Shown: one piece after another, positions 1-8,435 of the stretch
Position numbering within the stretch: the first letter of the stretch is position 1
Layout of the letters: each line of letters starts with the position of its first letter
Source of the DNA: Streptococcus oralis subsp. tigurinus AZ_3a
GTDB lineage: Bacteria > Bacillota > Bacilli > Lactobacillales > Streptococcaceae
Length of the DNA stretch: 64,000 nucleotides
Assembly (NCBI GenBank): GCA_000344275.1
Contig: AORU01000009.1
Coordinates: 33,838 to 97,837 of the forward strand
Direction of reading: 5' to 3'
The notes under the pieces: generated by a model
Databases searched by the model: none
Seen by the model: the letters and a program-made list of their open reading frames with translations, nothing else
What the model was told of the DNA's origin: nothing
Translations under genes and position numbers: made by a program

Positions 1-700
1 GCAGGGCTTGTCTGCCAATTCCAAGCAGTCTTATAAGTATGATTTGGAGCAATTTTTAGACATTGTGGGTGAGCGGATCTCTGAGACTAGTCTCAAGATT
101 TACCAAGGCCAGCTAGCCAATCTAAAAATCAGCGCCCAGAAGAGAAAACTTTCGGCCTGTAACCAATTTCTCTACTTTCTCTATCGAAAAGGAGAAGTGG
201 ACAGCTTTTACCGTCTGGAATTAGCCAAAAAAGCTGAAAAGAAGACTGAAAAACCAGAGATTCTAAATTTAGACTCTTTTTGGCAGGAAAGTAATTATCC
301 AGAAGGACGCTTGCTGGCGCTTCTTATCTTGGAAATAGGGCTCTTGCCAAGTGAGATTTTAGCCCTTAAGGTTGCAGATATCAATCTGGAATTTCAGGTA
401 TTGCGAATTAACAAGGCTTCCCAACAGAGGATTATCACCATACCCACGATCTTGATTCCAGAGCTAGAACCCTTGATGGGGCAGACCTATCTCTTTGAAA
501 GGGGAGGGAAAGCCTATTCTCGTCAGTGGGCCTTTCGTCAGCTGGAGTCCTTTGTCAAGGAGAAAGGTTTCCCAACCTTATCCGCTCAAGCCTTGCGGGA
601 ACAGTTCATTCTAAGACAGATAGAAAACAAGGTCGATTTGTACGAAATTGCAAAAAAACTAGGATTAAAAACAGTCCTGACCTTAGAAAAATATAGATAA
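1..700 (+). CDS. XerD-like tyrosine recombinase homologue, 5'-truncated by window edge
   Basis: The reading frame is open from the first bases (it reads Q-G-L-S-A-N-S from position 2), so the gene starts upstream; the TTG at 8 is an internal Leu codon, not a start. Resembles the streptococcal XerD-like protein that heads the scp operon. The N-terminal SAM-like core-binding domain is followed by a degenerate catalytic domain. The usual G-L-R-x-S-E motif with the first catalytic Arg reads GLLPSE, and the H-x-L-R motif reads SAQALRE without the His; a Tyr remains in the terminal LEKYR. Catalytic recombination is therefore doubtful. The stop TAA shares its last base with the scpA start, so the two are translationally coupled. 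Confidence 0.85.
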   Translation, partial: QGLSANSKQSYKYDLEQFLDIVGERISETSLKIYQGQLANLKISAQKRKLSACNQFLYFLYRKGEVDSFYRLELAKKAEKKTEKPEILNLDSFWQESNYPEGRLLALLILEIGLLPSEILALKVADINLEFQVLRINKASQQRIITIPTILIPELEPLMGQTYLFERGGKAYSRQWAFRQLESFVKEKGFPTLSAQALREQFILRQIENKVDLYEIAKKLGLKTVLTLEKYR

Positions 701-1428
701 TGGATATTAAATTAAAAGATTTTGAAGGGCCCCTGGATCTGCTCTTGCACCTAGTCTCAAAGTACCAGATGGATATTTACGATGTGCCCATTACAGAAGT
801 TATCGAACAGTATCTAGCCTATGTCTCAACTCTGCAGGCCATGCGTCTGGAAGTGACGGGCGAGTATATGGTCATGGCTAGTCAGCTGATGCTGATCAAG
901 AGTCGCAAGCTCTTGCCAAAGGTAGCTGAAGTGACAGACTTGGAGGATGACCTGGAGCAGGACCTTCTCTCTCAAATCGAAGAATACCGCAAGTTCAAGC
1001 TCCTGGGTGAGCACTTGGAGGCTAAGCACCAAGATCGGGCCCAGTACTATTCCAAAGCGCCAACAGAGTTGATTTACGAGGATGCGGAGCTTGTGCATGA
1101 CAGGACGACCATTGACCTCTTTTTGGCTTTTTCAAATATCCTAGCCAAGAAAAAAGAGGAGTTCGCACAGAATCACACGACCATTTTGCGGGATGAGTAT
1201 AAGATTGAGGACATGATGGTTATCGTAAAAGAATCCTTGATAGGACGAGACCAGTTGCGTTTGCAGGATTTGTTCAAGGAAGCCCAGAATGTCCAAGAGG
1301 TTATTACCCTCTTTTTGGCGACCTTAGAGTTAATCAAAACCCAGGAACTGATCCTCGTGCAAGAGGAGAGTTTCGGAGATATCTATCTTATGGAAAAGAA
1401 GGAAGAAAGTCAAGAGGCACAAAGCTAG
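700..1428 (+). CDS. scpA: Segregation and condensation protein A
   Basis: Kleisin subunit of the SMC-ScpA-ScpB complex that compacts and separates newly replicated origins. The 242 residues match the family length. The N-terminus carries the typical kleisin motif F-x-G-P-L-D-L-L-L-x-L, and the acidic middle is followed by a C-terminal winged-helix segment. The ATG overlaps the preceding stop by one base. It lies directly upstream of scpB, the usual arrangement in Firmicutes. Confidence 0.96.
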   Translation: MDIKLKDFEGPLDLLLHLVSKYQMDIYDVPITEVIEQYLAYVSTLQAMRLEVTGEYMVMASQLMLIKSRKLLPKVAEVTDLEDDLEQDLLSQIEEYRKFKLLGEHLEAKHQDRAQYYSKAPTELIYEDAELVHDRTTIDLFLAFSNILAKKKEEFAQNHTTILRDEYKIEDMMVIVKESLIGRDQLRLQDLFKEAQNVQEVITLFLATLELIKTQELILVQEESFGDIYLMEKKEESQEAQS

Positions 1429-1446
1429 ACTTGATAGAGAGGAAAG

Positions 1447-2016
1447 ATGAGTACTTTAGCAGAAATAGAAGCGCTCTTGTTTGTAGCAGGTGAAGATGGG
1501 ATTCGAGTCCGTCAGTTGGCTGAACTCCTATCGCTTCCCCCGACAGGCATCCAGCAGAGTTTAGAAAAATTAGCCCAGAAATATGAAAAAGACCAAGATT
1601 CGAGCTTGTCCCTGATCGAGACAGGTGGTGCATACAGATTGGTCACCAAACCTCAATTTGCAGCGATTTTGAAGGAATATTCCAAAGCTCCCATCAACCA
1701 GAGCTTGTCTCGGGCTGCACTTGAAACCTTGTCCATCATTGCCTACAAGCAGCCTATCACGCGGATAGAAATTGATGCTATTCGTGGGGTTAACTCGAGT
1801 GGAGCCTTGGCAAAGTTGCAGGCTTTTGAATTGATAAGAGAAGATGGGAAAAAAGAAGTTCTTGGGCGACCAAACCTCTATGTGACTACGGATTATTTCC
1901 TAGATTACATGGGGATTAACCATTTAGAAGAATTACCAGTGATTGATGAGCTTGAGATTCAAGCCCAAGAAAGCCAATTATTTGGTGAAAGGATAGAAGA
2001 AGATGAGAATCAATAA
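1447..2016 (+). CDS. scpB: Segregation and condensation protein B
   Basis: Winged-helix dimer partner of ScpA in the SMC condensin. It has 189 residues, with two wHTH domains visible from the N-terminal [17 protein letters not shown] segment and the central [18 protein letters not shown] segment, the latter highly typical of ScpB. A GAGAGGAAAG Shine-Dalgarno precedes the ATG. The last 14 bases overlap rluB, continuing the coupled operon. Confidence 0.96.
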   Translation: MSTLAEIEALLFVAGEDGIRVRQLAELLSLPPTGIQQSLEKLAQKYEKDQDSSLSLIETGGAYRLVTKPQFAAILKEYSKAPINQSLSRAALETLSIIAYKQPITRIEIDAIRGVNSSGALAKLQAFELIREDGKKEVLGRPNLYVTTDYFLDYMGINHLEELPVIDELEIQAQESQLFGERIEEDENQ

Positions 2017-2725
2017 ATATATTGCCCACGCAGGTGTGGCCAGTAGGAGAAAAGCAGAAGAGTTGATCAAGCAAGGCTTGGTGACCGTCAACGGCCAAGT
2101 GGTGCGTGAACTCGCGACGACTATCAAGTCTGGTGACAAGGTCGAAGTTGAAGGTCAACCCATCTACAACGAAGAAAAGGTCTACTATCTGCTTAACAAA
2201 CCACGTGGAGTGATTTCCAGTGTGACAGATGACAAGGGACGCAAGACAGTTGTGGATCTCTTACCAAATGTTAAAGAACGCATTTACCCTGTGGGACGTT
2301 TGGACTGGGATACATCAGGTGTCTTGATTTTGACCAATGATGGGGACTTTACGGATGAGATGATTCACCCCCGTAATGAGATTGACAAGGTCTATGTCGC
2401 GCGTGTTAAAGGTGTGGCCAATAAGGATAATCTCCGCCCCTTGACCCGTGGTCTTGAGATTGATGGCAAGAAAACCAAGCCTGCGGTCTATGAGATTCTC
2501 AAAGTGGATCCAGTTAAAAATCGCTCTGTGGTACAGTTGACCATCCACGAAGGGCGTAACCATCAGGTTAAAAAGATGTTTGAAGCCGTCGGTCTTCAAG
2601 TAGATAAGTTGTCGCGGACACGTTTTGGCCATCTAGACTTGACTGGTCTCCGTCCAGGCGAAGCCCGTCGCCTCAATAAAAAAGAAATCAGCCAACTACA
2701 CACTATGGCTGTAACCAAGAAATAA
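2003..2725 (+). CDS. rluB: 23S rRNA pseudouridine synthase, RsuA/RluB family
   Basis: Isomerises a uridine of 23S rRNA to pseudouridine. An S4 RNA-binding domain occupies about residues 1-60, followed by the catalytic fold with the signature GRLDWDTSG; the nucleophilic Asp is residue 101. The 240-residue length is normal. It starts inside the end of scpB and its stop overlaps the yidD start (TAATG). RluB is the likely paralogue because of the scpAB neighbourhood; the exact target uridine is inferred from the family. Confidence 0.92.
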   Translation: MRINKYIAHAGVASRRKAEELIKQGLVTVNGQVVRELATTIKSGDKVEVEGQPIYNEEKVYYLLNKPRGVISSVTDDKGRKTVVDLLPNVKERIYPVGRLDWDTSGVLILTNDGDFTDEMIHPRNEIDKVYVARVKGVANKDNLRPLTRGLEIDGKKTKPAVYEILKVDPVKNRSVVQLTIHEGRNHQVKKMFEAVGLQVDKLSRTRFGHLDLTGLRPGEARRLNKKEISQLHTMAVTKK

Positions 2726-2967
2726 TGAAACGAATCTTAATAGCGCCAGTACGCTTTTACCAACGTTTTATCTCACCAGCCTTTCCACCCTCTTGTCGCT
2801 TTGAGCCGACTTGTTCTAACTACATGATTCAGGCTATTGAAAAACATGGCTTCAAGGGTGTCTTGATGGGCTTGGCTCGAATTTTCCGATGCCATCCGTG
2901 GTCTCCGATAGGAAAAGATCCCGTTCCAGACCATTTTTCCCTCAAACGAAATCAAGAAAAAAAATAA
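2725..2967 (+). CDS. yidD: Membrane protein insertion efficiency factor YidD
   Basis: Small membrane-associated protein (80 residues) that assists YidC-dependent insertion. The family core is evident: F-x-P-x-C-R-F-x-P-T-C-S-x-Y near residue 30 and the later R-C-H-P-W segment. It is the last gene of the operon, overlaps the rluB stop by one base, and is followed at once by a strong terminator. Confidence 0.95.
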   Translation: MKRILIAPVRFYQRFISPAFPPSCRFEPTCSNYMIQAIEKHGFKGVLMGLARIFRCHPWSPIGKDPVPDHFSLKRNQEKK

Positions 2968-2997
2968 CCCAACATCACCTGATGTTGGGTTTTCTTG
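2964..2997. terminator. Bidirectional terminator between yidD and piuA
   Basis: Perfect 12-base arms (AACCCAACATCA / TGATGTTGGGTT) with a two-base loop; T-rich on the plus strand and A-rich upstream, so it can serve the two converging operons. Confidence 0.9.
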
Positions 2998-2998
2998 C

Positions 2999-3970
2999 TT
3001 ATTTCAAAGCTTTTTGAGCGTCTTCAATCATGAGTTTAGTTGATTCAAGTCCGCCTCCGCTTAGATACCAGAGGTCTGGTGTTAGTTGGATAATTTTACC
3101 ATTTTTAGCAGCAGGAGTTTCAGCGATGAGGGCATTTTCTAGGACGCCGTCGTTGCTTGAGTTGTCACCGCCGATGGCAAGGGTACGGTTGATGACAAAG
3201 AGGATGTCAGGATTGATTTCTTTGACACTTTCAAAGCTGACTTCCTGTCCGTGGCGTGAGTCTTCAAATTGAGTATCAGTTGGCTTGAATTTTAAGGTTT
3301 GGTACAAGAAAGAGAAACGAGATTGGGCACCAAAGGCAGCCATTTTTCCTTCATTGAGGAGGATAGCAAGGGCTTTTTTGTCAGAACTTTCGTTTTTAGT
3401 TGCGACTTCTTGGATGCTCTTGTCTAGCTTGGCCAATTCTTCTTTGGCTTTCTGTGTACCAGTTTCGCCGAAGGCACTTGCTAGGGATTCGATGTTGGCC
3501 TTGGTAGAAGTCCAGTAGTCGTCCTTGCTTGCTTGGAAGAGCACGGTTGGGGCGATTTCTTTGAACTTGTCTACGAATTTTTGGGTACGTGGAGAAGCAA
3601 TGATCAAATCCGGCTCAAGAGCAGCAATGGCTTCTAGGTCTGGCTCGACCATAGAACCAACATTGTTGACATTTCCTGCAAGATCTTTTAGGTAAGTCGG
3701 AACAGTTTTTGTAGGCATTCCGACGATATTCTTTTCAAATCCTAAAGCGTGAATAGTATCCGCAGCACCGAGGTCAAAGGTCACAATCTTTTCAGGAACC
3801 TTTGAAAGTTTGACCTCATCTAGTGAACTTTTAATGGTTACTTCTGTTGGAGCAGAGCTACTTGACTCTGTCTTACTAGCGCTTGAGTTTGTATTTGTAC
3901 TACATGCACCAAGTAGGAGCAAGAAGCTAGCCACTAGGGCAGTGAGATAAAGTTTAAGGGATGTTTTCAT
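2999..3970 (-). CDS. piuA: Iron/heme ABC transporter substrate-binding lipoprotein PiuA
   Basis: Surface lipoprotein that captures an iron complex and feeds the PiuBC permease. It has a signal peptide with lipobox LLLLGAC (lipidated Cys23), then a serine-rich linker and a class III (FhuD/FatB-like) binding fold with one long spanning helix. The 323 residues are almost identical to pneumococcal PiuA as I recall it. It is the last gene of the piu operon, preceded by a 98-base gap after piuD. Confidence 0.94.
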   Translation of the reverse strand: MKTSLKLYLTALVASFLLLLGACSTNTNSSASKTESSSSAPTEVTIKSSLDEVKLSKVPEKIVTFDLGAADTIHALGFEKNIVGMPTKTVPTYLKDLAGNVNNVGSMVEPDLEAIAALEPDLIIASPRTQKFVDKFKEIAPTVLFQASKDDYWTSTKANIESLASAFGETGTQKAKEELAKLDKSIQEVATKNESSDKKALAILLNEGKMAAFGAQSRFSFLYQTLKFKPTDTQFEDSRHGQEVSFESVKEINPDILFVINRTLAIGGDNSSNDGVLENALIAETPAAKNGKIIQLTPDLWYLSGGGLESTKLMIEDAQKALK

Positions 3971-4068
3971 GATTTCTCCTTTTTAAAATGTGATAACGAT
4001 GTAGGGGGTCTCTTAAATAGGTTTGTTAGCTAAGAGACAGAGGGTTCTCTAACATGAGTTCAGAATAG

Positions 4069-4821
4069 CTAGCTATAGATACAGATCTTTTTGCCATTGA
4101 TATCAGCCAGCATGATGGGAATCTCATAGAGTTGACTGAGCAGGTCAGCCTGCATGATTTGAGCAGTCGTTCCCTTACAAAAGACTTGACCGTCCTTGAA
4201 GGCAACAATTTCATCCGCATATTGGCTAGCCATGTTGATATCGTGGAGGACGATGATAATGGTTTTGCCAAGTTCCTCCACCAGTCGCCGAAGGATCTGC
4301 ATCATGCTGACACTTTGCTTGATATCGAGGTTGTTGAGCGGTTCGTCCAGCAAGATAAAGTCTGTATCCTGGGCCAGTACCATAGCGATAAAGACACGTT
4401 GCAACTGTCCGCCAGACAGACTATCGATGTAGCGATCTTTTAAGTTGGTCAGTTCCAGATAGTCCAGAGTTTCTCGGATTTTTTCCCAGTCTTCTGCTCT
4501 CAGTCGACCACGGCTGTAGGGAAAACGTCCAAAACTGACTAATTCTTCAACGGTCAATTTGGCTTGGTAATTGATCTTCTGCTTTAGGATGGTGAGCTCT
4601 TTGGCCAGTTCTTGCGAATTCCAACTCTCGATTTCACGACCTTTGATACTGAGGATTCCCTGATCTTTCTTGGTCAGTCTGCTCATGATGGAAAGAAGAG
4701 TCGATTTTCCAGCACCATTTGGACCAATGAAGGCTGTCAGTTTCTGAGGACTGACTTCAAGGGTAATGTCTTGCAAAATATCCTGTTTTTGAATGGATTT
4801 GTCAATGTTTTCCAGTTTCAC
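4069..4821 (-). CDS. piuD: Iron ABC transporter ATP-binding protein PiuD
   Basis: ATPase of the Piu importer. Walker A GPNGAGKST is at residues 33-41, the LSGGQ signature at 135-139, Walker B ILLDE ends at Glu160, and an H-loop His follows in VLHD. It begins with GTG at 4821, which overlaps the piuC stop (GTGA) and has AGGAGG eight bases upstream. Length 250 residues is standard for FecE-type ATPases. Confidence 0.94.
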   Translation of the reverse strand: MKLENIDKSIQKQDILQDITLEVSPQKLTAFIGPNGAGKSTLLSIMSRLTKKDQGILSIKGREIESWNSQELAKELTILKQKINYQAKLTVEELVSFGRFPYSRGRLRAEDWEKIRETLDYLELTNLKDRYIDSLSGGQLQRVFIAMVLAQDTDFILLDEPLNNLDIKQSVSMMQILRRLVEELGKTIIIVLHDINMASQYADEIVAFKDGQVFCKGTTAQIMQADLLSQLYEIPIMLADINGKKICIYS

Positions 4822-5774
4822 CGACGTGCCCTCCTGTAAAGTAAGATAAAGAATAAGAAACCACCCACGCTCTCGATGATCATACTGATGCGAATTTCCA
4901 GTGCAAAGACTCGTTCAATGAGGGCTTGCCCCAAGGTTAAACTGATAAATCCAATCATAATGGCTACGATAAAGAGCAACTTGTGCCGATAATCTTTGAC
5001 GATTAGGTAGGTAAGATTGGCCAGCATAAAACCGAAGAAGGCCATAGGCCCTACCAAGGCAGTGGCTGTTGAGGTCAAGAGCACGATGCCCCAGAGGAGT
5101 TCTCTCTGTTCTTTTTCAACATCGAGTCCAAGTATCTGAGCCGTTTCTCTTTGCAGGTGCAAGACATCCAGAACGACTGCTTTTCGAAAGAAAAAGATTG
5201 TCAAGGCGAGGATGATCAGAGAACCGATGGCTAGGATGGAAGTGTTGAGATGCTGAAAGGAGGCAAAGAGACTGTTCTGCAGTTTATCGTATTCATTTGG
5301 ATCCATCAGAACTTGTAGGAAGGTACTGATATTTCGAAAGAGACTTCCCAGGGCTAGGCAGATTAGCAGAATGAAAACCAAATTTTGCTTCATCAGCGTC
5401 TTCAAGTAACCTTGTAAGGCGAGAAAGAAGAGGGATTGAAGCAGAAGCAAGATTAGAAATTCTAAGACAGGCAACTTCCCAAGATGTAGAAATTTGCTTT
5501 CAAATATCAGTAGCAGGGTCTGTAGCAAGACATAGAAGGATTCGATTCCCAAAATACTTGGCGTCAGAAAGCGATTTTCCGTCAGGGTTTGAAAACTAAT
5601 GGTCGAAATCCCTGTCGCGATGGCTACCAAGAGATAAACGATGATTTTTTGGGAACGCAGCTTCCAGGCAAAGGCAGACAGGTTAGTGATGGGCCAAAAG
5701 TAGAGGAGATAAGCTCCGATGGCCAGAATAATGAGAAGGCAAAAGAGCTTGGTATGTTTGCTTTTAAACTGCAT
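4818..5774 (-). CDS. piuC: Iron ABC transporter permease PiuC (FecCD type)
   Basis: Integral membrane permease of the FecCD family with about nine hydrophobic segments and a GPMAFFG motif typical of this fold. The frame is open up to 5855, but the start is placed at ATG 5774 (MQFKSK) because a GGAGAGGGGG Shine-Dalgarno lies just before it, and the longer version would overlap piuB heavily. It overlaps piuB by 11 bases. Length 318 residues. Confidence 0.9.
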   Translation of the reverse strand: MQFKSKHTKLFCLLIILAIGAYLLYFWPITNLSAFAWKLRSQKIIVYLLVAIATGISTISFQTLTENRFLTPSILGIESFYVLLQTLLLIFESKFLHLGKLPVLEFLILLLLQSLFFLALQGYLKTLMKQNLVFILLICLALGSLFRNISTFLQVLMDPNEYDKLQNSLFASFQHLNTSILAIGSLIILALTIFFFRKAVVLDVLHLQRETAQILGLDVEKEQRELLWGIVLLTSTATALVGPMAFFGFMLANLTYLIVKDYRHKLLFIVAIMIGFISLTLGQALIERVFALEIRISMIIESVGGFLFFILLYRRARR

Positions 5775-6723
5775 CTTTTTGTCCCCCTCTCCATAGAAGT
5801 AGGATAAAGACGAGGCTACCGATGATTCCGAGTAGGAGACTGACAGACAGCTCATAGGGTCGAATCAAGACTCGAGAGAGGATGTCGCAGGCCAGAACCA
5901 TATTGGCTCCGACCAGAGCGACGATGAGTTTGGTTTGACTCAGATTATCTCCATAGCGCTTGCGGACAAGATTGGGAACGATGACCCCGAGAAAAGGCAA
6001 GGCACCCACGGTAATCATGGTGACACTTGTCGTTAGCGCCACCAGAAAAAGGGCCAGTTTTTCAAGTAGGGAGTAAGAAATCCCCAAACTCTCACTGGTT
6101 TCCTTGCCCAGATTCATGATGGTGAAGGTTTGGGATAATTTCCAAACGGCTATCAGGATGATGAGGCCTAAGAAGAGCCACTCATACTGATGGGTCTGAA
6201 TCATGGAGAAGGAGCCCTGGGTCCAAGCTGTCATACTCTGAACCAGATTGAAACGATAGGCGATAACTTCTGTGATGGAACCGATAATCCCACTATAGAT
6301 GATCCCGATCAAGGGCAACATCCACCTTTCCTTTACAGAAAAAATAGTCATAAAGGCCAGGAAGAAGAGGGTAAATAAGATGGATGAGACAAAAGCAAAG
6401 AACATCTTTTGGGTCAGACTCGCAGACGGAAAGACAAAGAGGCTCAACACCATTCCCAGTTTGGCGGCTTCTGTCGTTCCGACTGTACTCGGAGCAGCAA
6501 ACTGATTTTGGGTAATGGTCTGCATGAGGAGTCCTGCCATGCTCATACTGGAGGCTGCAAGGAGAATACTGATGGTTCTTGGAAGACGCGACTCTCGAAA
6601 GAGAAGCCAAGTCTGTTGGTCAAAAGCAAAGAAGTTTTCCCAAGAAAAATCACTGGTTCCAATGGTAATGGAGAGAAAGACCAGGAGTAGAAGTAAGCCT
6701 GTTAAAATATGAGAGAGTTTCAT
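5764..6723 (-). CDS. piuB: Iron ABC transporter permease PiuB (FecCD type)
   Basis: First gene of the piu operon and partner permease of PiuC; multiple membrane spans and the FecCD motif GALPFLGVIVPNLVR. The start at ATG 6723 (MKLSHIL) is preferred to ATG 6738 because AAAGGA sits at suitable spacing before it. 319 residues. In S. pneumoniae the operon is repressed by the orphan regulator RitR (established knowledge); I cannot confirm a RitR site here. Confidence 0.9.
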   Translation of the reverse strand: MKLSHILTGLLLLLVFLSITIGTSDFSWENFFAFDQQTWLLFRESRLPRTISILLAASSMSMAGLLMQTITQNQFAAPSTVGTTEAAKLGMVLSLFVFPSASLTQKMFFAFVSSILFTLFFLAFMTIFSVKERWMLPLIGIIYSGIIGSITEVIAYRFNLVQSMTAWTQGSFSMIQTHQYEWLFLGLIILIAVWKLSQTFTIMNLGKETSESLGISYSLLEKLALFLVALTTSVTMITVGALPFLGVIVPNLVRKRYGDNLSQTKLIVALVGANMVLACDILSRVLIRPYELSVSLLLGIIGSLVFILLLWRGGQKDAV

Positions 6724-6769
6724 ACCCCGTCCTTTCATGTAGATTTGGTATAAAAATACCCTTGGAGAT

Positions 6770-6798
6770 AATGTAGCACGATTTCTTTAATCTGTCAA
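6770..6798 (-). promoter_or_regulatory. Promoter of piuBCDA
   Basis: On the minus strand TTGACA, a 17-base spacer, then TACATT with an upstream TG (extended -10). It lies 47 bases before the piuB start. Confidence 0.75.
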
Positions 6799-6923
6799 TA
6801 AATTTTCTGACAATTTAATGTAAAAAGAAAGAAAAATTCCTGAAATAATATCTGATCCTCTCTTTTATTGGAAAACTGAGTAAAAACCAATCTACCTTCC
6901 CACTATCCTTCTCCTATAAAAAG

Positions 6924-6932
6924 TGGTAAAAT
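6924..6932 (+). promoter_or_regulatory. Extended -10 of the pepA promoter
   Basis: TGGTAAAAT, with only a weak -35 hexamer 17 bases upstream; 25 bases before the pepA start. Confidence 0.5.
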
Positions 6933-6956
6933 GGAGGACAGAAAGAAGGAACTGAA

Positions 6957-8021
6957 ATGACAACATTATTTTCAAAAATCAAAGAAGTAACAGAGCTTGC
7001 TGCAATCTCTGGCCATGAAGCGCCTGTCCGTGCTTATCTTCGTGAGAAGTTAACACCGCACGTGGATGAAGTAGTGACAGATGGCTTAGGTGGTATTTTC
7101 GGTATCAAGCATTCAGAAGCTGCCGATGCGCCGCGTGTTTTGGTCGCTTCTCACATGGATGAAGTTGGTTTTATGGTCAGCGAAATTAAGCCAGATGGTA
7201 CCTTCCGTGTTGTTGAAATCGGTGGCTGGAATCCTATGGTGGTCAGCAGCCAACGCTTTAAACTCTTTACTCGTGACGGTCGTGAAATTCCAGTGATCTC
7301 AGGTTCTGTCCCTCCACATTTGACACGTGGAAAGGGTGGACCAACCATGCCAGCCATTGCCGATATCGTTTTTGATGGTGGGTTTGCGGACAAGGCTGAG
7401 GCAGAAAGTTTTGGCATCCGTCCTGGTGACACCATTGTCCCAGATAGTTCTGCTATCTTGACAGCCAATGAAAAAAATATCATCTCAAAAGCTTGGGATA
7501 ACCGCTATGGTGTCCTCATGGTAAGCGAGTTAGCAGAAGCCTTGTCAGGTAAAAAACTCGGAAATGAACTCTATCTTGGTGCCAATGTCCAAGAAGAAGT
7601 TGGTCTCCGTGGCGCTCATACCTCTACAACTAAGTTTGATCCAGAAGTTTTCCTAGCAGTTGACTGTTCACCTGCTGGTGATGTTTACGGTGGCCAAGGC
7701 AAGATTGGGGACGGAACCTTGATTCGCTTCTACGATCCAGGTCACTTGCTCCTCCCAGGTATGAAGGATTTCCTTTTAACAACGGCTGAAGAGGCTGGTA
7801 TCAAGTACCAATACTACTGTGGAAAAGGTGGAACGGACGCTGGAGCAGCTCATCTGAAAAATGGCGGTGTCCCATCAACAACCATCGGTGTCTGCGCTCG
7901 TTATATCCACTCTCACCAAACCCTCTATGCTATGGATGACTTCCTAGAAGCCCAATCTTTCTTGCAAGCCTTGGTGAAAAAATTGGACCGCTCAACGGTT
8001 GACTTGATTAAACATTATTAA
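6957..8021 (+). CDS. pepA: Glutamyl aminopeptidase, M42 family
   Basis: Cytoplasmic dodecameric metallo-aminopeptidase that removes N-terminal Glu/Asp. Metal and catalytic residues are visible: H66 and D68 in SHMDEV, D181, E213-E214 in QEEVG, D236 and H318. The 354-residue length is standard. AAAGAAGGAAC precedes the ATG. It is followed 21 bases later by a small immunity-like gene, probably co-transcribed. Confidence 0.93.
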   Translation: MTTLFSKIKEVTELAAISGHEAPVRAYLREKLTPHVDEVVTDGLGGIFGIKHSEAADAPRVLVASHMDEVGFMVSEIKPDGTFRVVEIGGWNPMVVSSQRFKLFTRDGREIPVISGSVPPHLTRGKGGPTMPAIADIVFDGGFADKAEAESFGIRPGDTIVPDSSAILTANEKNIISKAWDNRYGVLMVSELAEALSGKKLGNELYLGANVQEEVGLRGAHTSTTKFDPEVFLAVDCSPAGDVYGGQGKIGDGTLIRFYDPGHLLLPGMKDFLLTTAEEAGIKYQYYCGKGGTDAGAAHLKNGGVPSTTIGVCARYIHSHQTLYAMDDFLEAQSFLQALVKKLDRSTVDLIKHY

Positions 8022-8042
8022 ACATAAGGGAAGGTGGTCGGG

Positions 8043-8339
8043 ATGGGAGAACCAAACCTAGAAAGCCTTATAAGAGATCTCTACAATCATGCTCGTCAGG
8101 GCTTGAGTGAAGATTTAGTTGCTGCTCTCCTAGAGACTGCTAAACAACTACCCACTACAAATGAGCAATTACTAGCAGTCCGACTTTCAGGACTTGTCAA
8201 TCGTGAATTGCTCACCAATCCCAAACACCCAGCACCAGAGTTGATCAACTTGGCGCGCTTTATCAAAAGAGAAGAAGCCAAGTACAGGGGCACTGCAGTT
8301 TCTGCTATCATGTTTGGTGAACTCTTTAAAATGCTTTGA
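8043..8339 (+). CDS. Bacteriocin immunity protein-like (EntA_Immun family)
   Basis: A 98-residue, mostly helical, charged protein resembling the enterocin A immunity family (four-helix bundle), which protects cells from class II bacteriocins. No bacteriocin precursor is seen beside it. The ATG at 8043 is preferred to GTG 8034 because AAGGTGG lies five bases upstream of it. The 3' end lies inside the terminator stem. Function rests on family resemblance only. Confidence 0.65.
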   Translation: MGEPNLESLIRDLYNHARQGLSEDLVAALLETAKQLPTTNEQLLAVRLSGLVNRELLTNPKHPAPELINLARFIKREEAKYRGTAVSAIMFGELFKML

Positions 8340-8367
8340 TTCCATTATGAATCAAAGCATTTTTTAT
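8327..8367. terminator. Terminator overlapping the end of the immunity-like gene
   Basis: Fourteen-base perfect arms (AAATGCTTTGATTC / GAATCAAAGCATTT) around a six-base loop, followed by T6; the stop codon lies within the 5' arm. Confidence 0.88.
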
Positions 8368-8397
8368 ATGCTAGAAAAGAAATTCTTGATGAGGAGA

Positions 8398-8430
8398 CGA
8401 AAAAAGCCATCCCATTCAGGATAGCTTTTA
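8398..8430 (-). terminator. Terminator of the Na/Pi cotransporter gene
   Basis: On the minus strand AAAAGC...TCC, a short loop, then GGGATGGCTTTTTT. It lies immediately downstream of the cotransporter stop; the short stretch 8368-8435 holds nothing else. Confidence 0.75.
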
Positions 8431-8435
8431 GGTAC

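Noticed and set aside
5775..5855. Longer piuC start at 5855
   Set aside because: It would overlap piuB by 90 bases and lacks a ribosome site; ATG 5774 has GGAGAGGGGG.
8043..8339. A bacteriocin locus around the immunity-like gene
   Set aside because: No double-glycine leader peptide, transporter or two-component genes nearby; it stands alone after pepA.
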